A stretch of 64,000 nucleotides of DNA. It comes from Helicovermis profundi. Lineage in GTDB: Bacteria; Bacillota; Clostridia; Peptostreptococcales; Acidaminobacteraceae. Shown piece by piece: positions 58,476 through 64,000 of this stretch. Positions within the stretch are counted from its first letter, which is position 1. Each line of letters begins with the position of its first letter. The position numbers were made by a program, and so were the translations under genes. The notes under the pieces are model-generated. The model was not told the DNA's origin, did not search any database, and saw only the letters and a program-made list of their open reading frames with translations. Location: the NCBI RefSeq assembly GCF_033097505.1, contig NZ_AP028654.1:2986001-3050000 (forward strand), read 5' to 3'.

Positions 58476-61400
58476 CTAGTTATATATCCCGTGTAACATT
58501 GCTACTGCTTCTTCTTTTGTTATATCTGATTTTGGTTTTAATCCGTCTTTGTTATCCATGATTTGTAATTCATCTAGTAAGGCTAGGCTATCTTTCGACC
58601 AATCTGATGTATTATCGTTATCATCATATTTTGCTAAATCATTTGCCATACTTGAGTTTTTAACGTTTCCTTCATATTTCGTAAGTGCTGACGCTATTAG
58701 TGTTCCTACTTCTTCTCTTGTCATTTCTTTATCTGGATTAAAATTTCCATCTCCTGTTCCATTTATTAATCCATTTTCATATGCTAGTTTTATTTCTTTA
58801 TAATATGGGCTATCTTTATCAACATCTTTAAATTCTTTTCCTTCTCCATTTTCATCCAAATTATATGCTCTTACTATCCATGCTGTAAACTCTGCCCTTG
58901 TTACTTTTGCATCTGGATTAAATGTATCTTTCTTATCTAATATCCCTTTTCCTAGCATTTCATTTATTTCATCTTTTGCCCATGAATTATCTACATCACT
59001 AAAATGTTTTGTTGTTTTTAGTACTGTATATTTACTTAATCCAAATCTATATGTTGTTATTGAATCTGTAATCGGATCATATCTTCCACCAACCGGTTCC
59101 CACTCTCCTGTTTTTTCATTTAATCTATGAACTACAAGATATTTCTTTTTCTCTTCTTTTGTAAGGTTCATTCCTAAATTATCTAATTTAAATGTGAGCT
59201 CTATTGGTTTTTTAAATGAATGTTTTTTTTCATTATCGACATATATATTTACATCTGTAATTATTGGTTTACCAATAAATTCGGTGCTTTTAGGTAATTC
59301 TCCAACCACTTTTTTCTCATAATTCATTTTTACTTCAAATTTCTTATCGGCTTTAAGCATTTCATCAGTTCCAACTGATACTTTAACATCATTTTGTTCG
59401 AATCCTACTTTTTTAATCCCTGCAGCTTTAATCTCTTCTATTACATCTTTATGAATAGATGTTTTTATTTCTTTTGTAGTTTTATCTCGAACTAAGGTTA
59501 ATACTATTTCTGGTTCTATAGGTTTAACTACTTTATCTCCTAGAACTTTATCAAGAGAATCATTTACTTTCTCAACATCTTTTTTGTAATTATCTAGTTT
59601 TTCTTTTAAAACACTATGGAAGGTAGAACCTTTAGTTATTTCTCCACTATAAGGTACATAAATTTTACCCATAGTTTTAACACTTTCTTCAGAAAGTTTT
59701 CTTGAGGTTTTTCTAAGTTCTTTAGCATCTTCAGATGTTTTATCAATTTCATCAACTACTTTACCAATTTTATCTAAATATGATGTTGTATATTTAACTC
59801 TAAAATCTCTATTATTTCTATCTATTATAGAATTTTGTACCTGAGTAGTTAATTTGACTAAATTGTCTACATCTTTTTTAACTAATTCTTTAGTTTTAAG
59901 TGAATTTGCCATATTATTTACAAGATTAACCGATAAATCCAATAAACTATCACTTGCATTATTTTGAAGTTTGCTAGCTAAATCAACAACGGCATCATCT
60001 ACTCTATTGGTAAATTCCTCTTCGCTTAAATTACTTGGCAAAGTAACGTCTACTGGCGGAACATATACAGTTTCTGAACTTCCACTTGTAGAAGTACCAC
60101 TAAGAATATCTATGTTCGCATCTATTAACGTTCCTAATTCATCTGTGTAATAAATACTTGGACTATACAGCAATTTTAAAGAATTTAAAGCTCCACTTCC
60201 CACATTATGTTCTTTTATACTATCTCTTAGTTCATATTCTGAACCTATAGTCACATGGTCCGCACCTATATCTAATCCATTGATTTCTTCGCCAGAAGAA
60301 ACTGTATATTTAAATTTCAATAAAGATACTGTTAAACCATCCCTTATACTATAATTCTCTATAGAATCTAAAAATGCATAAGCTCCATTATTCAACAAAA
60401 TTTTAATTTCATTATTATAAGGAGGACTTACTTCATTTTCATTTAAATCATATACACCAATCCCAGCGACACTTGAAACGGCATAAATATCTATAGTCTC
60501 ACCTACAGTAATTGCCGCTGAAGACGTTGTAGTAGTATATATTAGCACTAGGGGTTTAACTAACGATTCTGTAGAAATTATTATATTCGATTCCGGTAAA
60601 ATTTCATCTGAATTTGGATAAGTAGTATCGTCATCGTAGTATTCAAGATTTTTTCCCTCTAATGCATTTACACCTAAATCATAACCACCACTATTATCTC
60701 TGAGTTTATAACCAGTTTCTACCTCTATATTGTAACTTCCTATATCTAGTTTTTGACTATTATCAGTATCCTTAACTGTATATACAAATTTTAAAACAGT
60801 ATATTTACTTGGATATGAAGACCCAGAATAGTCTAATATATCTTTATCACCTATATTTGTAAGGTAAGCCTCTCCTCCATTATTTAAAACTATTTTTGCC
60901 TTTGTATAATCTGTGCTAATATTTTCGCCGTTGTATAAATTTAATCCACTTTGGCCAGCAACTACATATATATCAACTGTATCATCAACAGTTATAGCAG
61001 ATCCTGTTGTAGTTGTATATAATCTTGAAGCAGTGTAGTAATCGTTATTAGCTTCTATTTTAATAGAAGAATTCTGCATAGAAGAATCTAAACTTGGAAA
61101 CATCTCGCTTGAATATTTAATTGTTTCGCCATTTAATGATTTAAGACCATAGGTAAAACTACTATTTATTTTTCTTAATGAATAGCCACTCGCAATTTCC
61201 ATATCGTCATTTTCCAATGCTAATTGATTAGTATTCTCGCTAGAACTAGAACCTACTGTATACTGAAATTTTAAAAAAGTAATTGGAAGTGTCTGTCCTA
61301 AATACGAAACCGATGAATCCTGAATGCCAACTAAATTAGCGTATGCTCCATTGTTAAGTTTAAGCCTTACATATGAATAATAATTTGTTGATTCTACGTT

Positions 61401-62588
61401 AATTGTGGAATAAAGTTTTACCGAATCTGTTCCTAATGCAACATATATATCAACGGTACTTCCTGCCGATAGTGTGCTATCAGTTGTTGTTGTGTAAATT
61501 TTTGATACTGCTTTATAATTACTATTTGTTGTATCGACATTTAGATTAGCAGGAGATAAATTGCTATTATCTACGCATTTTTCTACCTCACTATATCCTA
61601 ATTTAAGTATATCAGTTCCATCATTTAAAGTCCCTACTCCAAAAGTGTGCGAACCGTCACTAGTTCTAAGATAACCGTCTGATACCATTATATCTTCTGA
61701 TCCTATATTTAAGCCTGTTATGTACTCACCATATCTAACAATATACTCAAACTTTAAATATGTTGCAATTGAATCTGAAGATATTTCTGTCAAATATGCA
61801 TATGCATTATTATTCAATTGAATTTTAGCTCCATTTTTAACATTAGTTCTTGGAGTTCCTGTAGTTGAACTATCATATAAATTAACATCAGGTTCAAGCT
61901 TTACATATATATTTAAAGTGTCACCCTCAAAGAGCGTCTTTCCTAATGTGTTATCATAACCAGTAGTGTAAACAGCTGTAGGATTAACTTGAGGACTACC
62001 AAGAGTAACATTTGAAGCACTTAGAGAACCTATTAATTCATCTGAAATCGGAGTAACTTCAGAGTATTTTAAATGCATATGACTTGATCCAGTTGGATCT
62101 AAACTTGAAGGCATCAAAGCATAAGCATTATCAATATCTCTTATAGTATAACCAGTTTCTAAAATTATATCTTTTTCAGTTTGATCTAAATCTAAATTTG
62201 CTATATCCTCACCAGAAGTAAAAGTATACTTAAATTTTAAATACGAATGAGATTCTTCACCGCTATTATAATCCATATCGGCTATACTTATTAGATCAGC
62301 AAATGCACCGTTATTAAGTTTTATTCTTGCTTTAGTTCCAAAATCCTGAGTTACTTCATATCCATTAGGATCAAAAAGTTTCATATAAGGTGATGAAGTT
62401 TTTACATATATATACACAATACCACCATCAGAAATAGTTCCTGTAGAATCTGTATACACATTAAATATTGAAACACCTTCTGGAGTACCTGCATATGACA
62501 TTTCTTTTTCATATAATGGCATTAATATTATACTAATCATAAAGAATGTCACAATAATTTTAAAAATCGTTTTTCTTGAAAAATTCAT
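58476..62588 (-). CDS. SLH surface protein with five tandem repeats
   Basis: 1370 residues from the ATG at 62588 (GGGGGAG before it), dropping 22 residues of the longer reading. A signal peptide ends near SYA. Five tandem modules of about 130-145 residues (about 36-810) each start (I/V)YTTTT..S and (D/Y)IYV, followed by LNNGAYA and GY.LR blocks. A helical coiled-coil region (about 830-1080), a beta module (KKPIELTFKL, EPVGGRYDP, FGLSKY) and three SLH repeats (TRAEFTAWIVRAY, TREEVGTLIASAL, TKEEAVAMLHGIY) follow. I do not recognise the repeat family. It is probably an exposed fibrous or adhesive surface protein. Confidence 0.9.
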   Translation of the reverse strand: MNFSRKTIFKIIVTFFMISIILMPLYEKEMSYAGTPEGVSIFNVYTDSTGTISDGGIVYIYVKTSSPYMKLFDPNGYEVTQDFGTKARIKLNNGAFADLISIADMDYNSGEESHSYLKFKYTFTSGEDIANLDLDQTEKDIILETGYTIRDIDNAYALMPSSLDPTGSSHMHLKYSEVTPISDELIGSLSASNVTLGSPQVNPTAVYTTGYDNTLGKTLFEGDTLNIYVKLEPDVNLYDSSTTGTPRTNVKNGAKIQLNNNAYAYLTEISSDSIATYLKFEYIVRYGEYITGLNIGSEDIMVSDGYLRTSDGSHTFGVGTLNDGTDILKLGYSEVEKCVDNSNLSPANLNVDTTNSNYKAVSKIYTTTTDSTLSAGSTVDIYVALGTDSVKLYSTINVESTNYYSYVRLKLNNGAYANLVGIQDSSVSYLGQTLPITFLKFQYTVGSSSSENTNQLALENDDMEIASGYSLRKINSSFTYGLKSLNGETIKYSSEMFPSLDSSMQNSSIKIEANNDYYTASRLYTTTTGSAITVDDTVDIYVVAGQSGLNLYNGENISTDYTKAKIVLNNGGEAYLTNIGDKDILDYSGSSYPSKYTVLKFVYTVKDTDNSQKLDIGSYNIEVETGYKLRDNSGGYDLGVNALEGKNLEYYDDDTTYPNSDEILPESNIIISTESLVKPLVLIYTTTTSSAAITVGETIDIYAVSSVAGIGVYDLNENEVSPPYNNEIKILLNNGAYAFLDSIENYSIRDGLTVSLLKFKYTVSSGEEINGLDIGADHVTIGSEYELRDSIKEHNVGSGALNSLKLLYSPSIYYTDELGTLIDANIDILSGTSTSGSSETVYVPPVDVTLPSNLSEEEFTNRVDDAVVDLASKLQNNASDSLLDLSVNLVNNMANSLKTKELVKKDVDNLVKLTTQVQNSIIDRNNRDFRVKYTTSYLDKIGKVVDEIDKTSEDAKELRKTSRKLSEESVKTMGKIYVPYSGEITKGSTFHSVLKEKLDNYKKDVEKVNDSLDKVLGDKVVKPIEPEIVLTLVRDKTTKEIKTSIHKDVIEEIKAAGIKKVGFEQNDVKVSVGTDEMLKADKKFEVKMNYEKKVVGELPKSTEFIGKPIITDVNIYVDNEKKHSFKKPIELTFKLDNLGMNLTKEEKKKYLVVHRLNEKTGEWEPVGGRYDPITDSITTYRFGLSKYTVLKTTKHFSDVDNSWAKDEINEMLGKGILDKKDTFNPDAKVTRAEFTAWIVRAYNLDENGEGKEFKDVDKDSPYYKEIKLAYENGLINGTGDGNFNPDKEMTREEVGTLIASALTKYEGNVKNSSMANDLAKYDDNDNTSDWSKDSLALLDELQIMDNKDGLKPKSDITKEEAVAMLHGIYN

Positions 62589-62700
62589 AAATATTCTCCC
62601 CCTAATCATAATTTTTATCAAACTTTTTTCGAAAATATTTTTTATTTTATACATATACTTATTTAGTTACTTTCCCCATTAATAACTAAACTATTTTTAC

Positions 62701-62709
62701 ATTATATCA
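62701..62709 (-). promoter_or_regulatory. Extended -10 promoter of the five-repeat SLH gene
   Basis: TGATATAAT on the minus strand lies about 110 nt before the start codon, with no good -35. The remaining 62710-63000 is very AT-rich (about 85%) without a gene or repeat I can recognise. Confidence 0.5.
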
Positions 62710-63016
62710 TTTTTAGTATTTTTTAATATAGTTTTTTACAATAACCCTCGGCTTATATATCAATAATTTTTTGGATATATATACTGATAAAGTCATATAT
62801 ATAATTTGTCTTATATTTTTAATACATACAAATATTTTAACATTATATTATAAGTAACACTACAATAATATATACCTTTTTATATGATAATTAAACAATT
62901 ATATTTTTCAATATTAAATAAAATTTCTAATATTTTTTCTCAAATTTCTAAAAAAAAGTGTTATTATTACTATATAATAATATTTTTTTAGTGCAAGAGA
63001 CTTATAGGAGGAAACA

Positions 63017-63808
63017 ATGAAAATTGCAATTATTGGCGCTGGAAACGGTGGAACTAAACTTTTAAATTTTTTTATGAACAATGAGTCTTCTGAGGTAATT
63101 CAAATTATTGATCAAAATTTTGACTCTCCTGGTATAAAAACAGCAAAAGAAAATCATATTCAGTGTTCAACTGATATTAACGATGTAAATGAAAAAGTAG
63201 ATTTAATAGTAGAGGCAACTGGTAGTTCATTTGTTGCAGAAAAGTTATTTGAACTCTATGGTCACTCAAAAAAAATAATTAGTTCGGAGCTTGCAGCTAT
63301 TATTATGGGCGTTATTGATGAGCAAGTTCAAAACACTAATAAACTTAGTGAACAACTTGAAATAATTCAAAATACTTCTACTAGTCTAGAAGATCAAATG
63401 AATAATCTTAATGATTTTTCTAGTTCTTTAAATAATATAAGCAAAAAATTAGTAATTTCTTCCAATGAATATAAAAAATATATTGAGCAAACAGATACTA
63501 CAATTAAAGCAGTCAATAAAATAACTCAGCAAATAAAAATACTTGGACTTAATGCAAATATTGAAGCTGCCAGAGCTGGTGAACACGGAAGAGGTTTTGC
63601 TGTTGTTGCTACTGAGGTTCAAAAATTATCTAATATAACTTCTGATTTTGCTATGGAAATTTCTAAGCTTCTTGAATCTATGGGTGTTGAAAACACCAAA
63701 ATTTCTGACGAAATTGAAAGTCTTGGAAAAGTTACTATTAAACAAACGGAAACATCTGAGGCACTAACACACGTTGTTGAAACTCTTAAAAGCGAACTTA
63801 TAGTTTAA
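63017..63808 (+). CDS. Cytoplasmic chemoreceptor-like protein with N-terminal Rossmann domain
   Basis: 263 residues, no membrane helix. Residues 1-95 form a Rossmann-type nucleotide-binding domain (IIGAGNGG at 5-12, then IIDQNF and LIVEATGSS), like the NAD domain of homoserine or aspartate dehydrogenases. Residues 105-263 are a short MCP signalling hairpin with the conserved tip [20 protein letters not shown] (180-199), the part that binds CheW/CheA. It may report a redox or nucleotide state to the chemotaxis kinase (inference). No other chemotaxis gene is in the window. TAGGAGG lies before the ATG. It is one of only two intact plus-strand genes here. Confidence 0.88.
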   Translation: MKIAIIGAGNGGTKLLNFFMNNESSEVIQIIDQNFDSPGIKTAKENHIQCSTDINDVNEKVDLIVEATGSSFVAEKLFELYGHSKKIISSELAAIIMGVIDEQVQNTNKLSEQLEIIQNTSTSLEDQMNNLNDFSSSLNNISKKLVISSNEYKKYIEQTDTTIKAVNKITQQIKILGLNANIEAARAGEHGRGFAVVATEVQKLSNITSDFAMEISKLLESMGVENTKISDEIESLGKVTIKQTETSEALTHVVETLKSELIV

Positions 63809-63815
63809 AAATAAA

Positions 63816-63867
63816 AAAGTACTACTAGTAAGTATTCCAACAACGGATTGCTTACTAGTAGTACTTT
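63816..63867 (+). terminator. Terminator after the chemoreceptor-like gene
   Basis: AAAGTACTACTAGTAAG pairs perfectly with CTTACTAGTAGTACTTT (17 bp) around an 18-nt loop, 8 bp past the stop codon. T/A-rich flanks suit both directions, so it can also end the minus-strand gene at 63902. Confidence 0.9.
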
Positions 63868-63901
63868 CTTGATAAATTAATGTTCATTTATAATACTCAT
63901 A

Positions 63902-64000
63902 TTATAAATTCAAAATTTTTTTTATCTCTTTTACTTCCTCTAAAGTTAATTTTGTAATTTTCGTTACAAACTCTACATCTGACCCTTCTTTCAATAATTC
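63902..64000 (-). CDS. C-terminal tail of a probable Rpn/PD-(D/E)XK nuclease family protein, partial
   Basis: The last 32 codons of a minus-strand gene that continues past the right edge. The tail (LLKEGSDVEFVTKITKLTLE followed by EVKEIKK) has the G-x-(D/S)-x-E-F-(I/V)-x-K-(V/I)-T-x-L-(S/T)-x-E-E-(I/V)-K-x-(I/L) pattern that closes many Rpn-type recombination-promoting nuclease/putative transposase proteins. With so little sequence this is tentative. Confidence 0.5.
   Translation of the reverse strand, partial: ELLKEGSDVEFVTKITKLTLEEVKEIKKILNL

Noticed and set aside
1-64000. tRNA, rRNA and replication origin
   Set aside because: I looked for GTTCRANNC-type T loops, rRNA cores and DnaA-box clusters on both strands and saw none that were convincing. 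A dedicated search would be needed to exclude them fully.

Overview
The window looks like chromosome of an AT-rich, low-GC anaerobic Firmicute, most likely class Clostridia. The signs are very low GC, strong AGGAGG-type ribosome binding sites, several SLH-domain surface proteins with Gram-positive signal peptides, and Clostridia-type transposases. No species is named because nothing here fixes it. There are no rRNA, tRNA or CRISPR features. Almost all genes lie on the minus strand.

Region 1 (1-4204): a large P-loop ATPase running off the left edge, and a decayed transposase. Region 2 (4205-29419): one long run of minus-strand genes for a surface glycan. Reading with transcription (right to left), it has a MarR-like regulator, a 4-aminosugar aminotransferase and an initiating phosphoglycosyl transferase, a GT2, UDP-glucose dehydrogenase, a GT11, a GDP-colitose type cassette (Gmd, a ColD-like His-type aminotransferase fold, a Fcl/ColC reductase, ManC), an O-acetyltransferase, Wzx, a probable glycosyltransferase, Wzy, and an 11-gene, tightly overlapping legionaminic-acid-type nonulosonate operon. 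That operon carries a PIG-L deacetylase, a sugar formyltransferase, a SpsF-like cytidylyltransferase, a divergent second NeuB and a YhcH-type protein.

Region 3 (29531-43284): chain-length/export proteins interleaved with surface anchoring. An SLH protein gene is followed by a coiled-coil membrane protein and two duplicated Wzz-like proteins, then come another SLH protein, a membrane-bound PglF/CapD-type dehydratase, a third Wzz and an O-antigen-ligase-type protein. Region 4 (43369-62588): the surface layer proper, with a highly expressed-looking S-layer protein (N-terminal SLH), a CtpA-like processing protease, a giant chimeric SLH protein and a five-repeat SLH protein. Between the last two lies an IS3-family element broken by an IS1634-like element, set in a 60-bp tandem repeat array. 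Region 5 (62589-64000): a short cytoplasmic chemoreceptor-like protein with an N-terminal Rossmann domain, and the tail of a probable Rpn-type nuclease.

Working model: a cell with an SLH-anchored protein layer that also makes a polysaccharide (or protein-linked glycan) containing a nonulosonic acid and a 3,6-dideoxyhexose. GDP-mannose goes through Gmd, ColD and ColC; GDP-GlcN goes through the Leg enzymes; a PglF/PglE/PglC-like set may start the chain on undecaprenyl phosphate; Wzx, Wzy and Wzz-type proteins export and size it. The functions rest on motifs read by eye; substrates are inferred.
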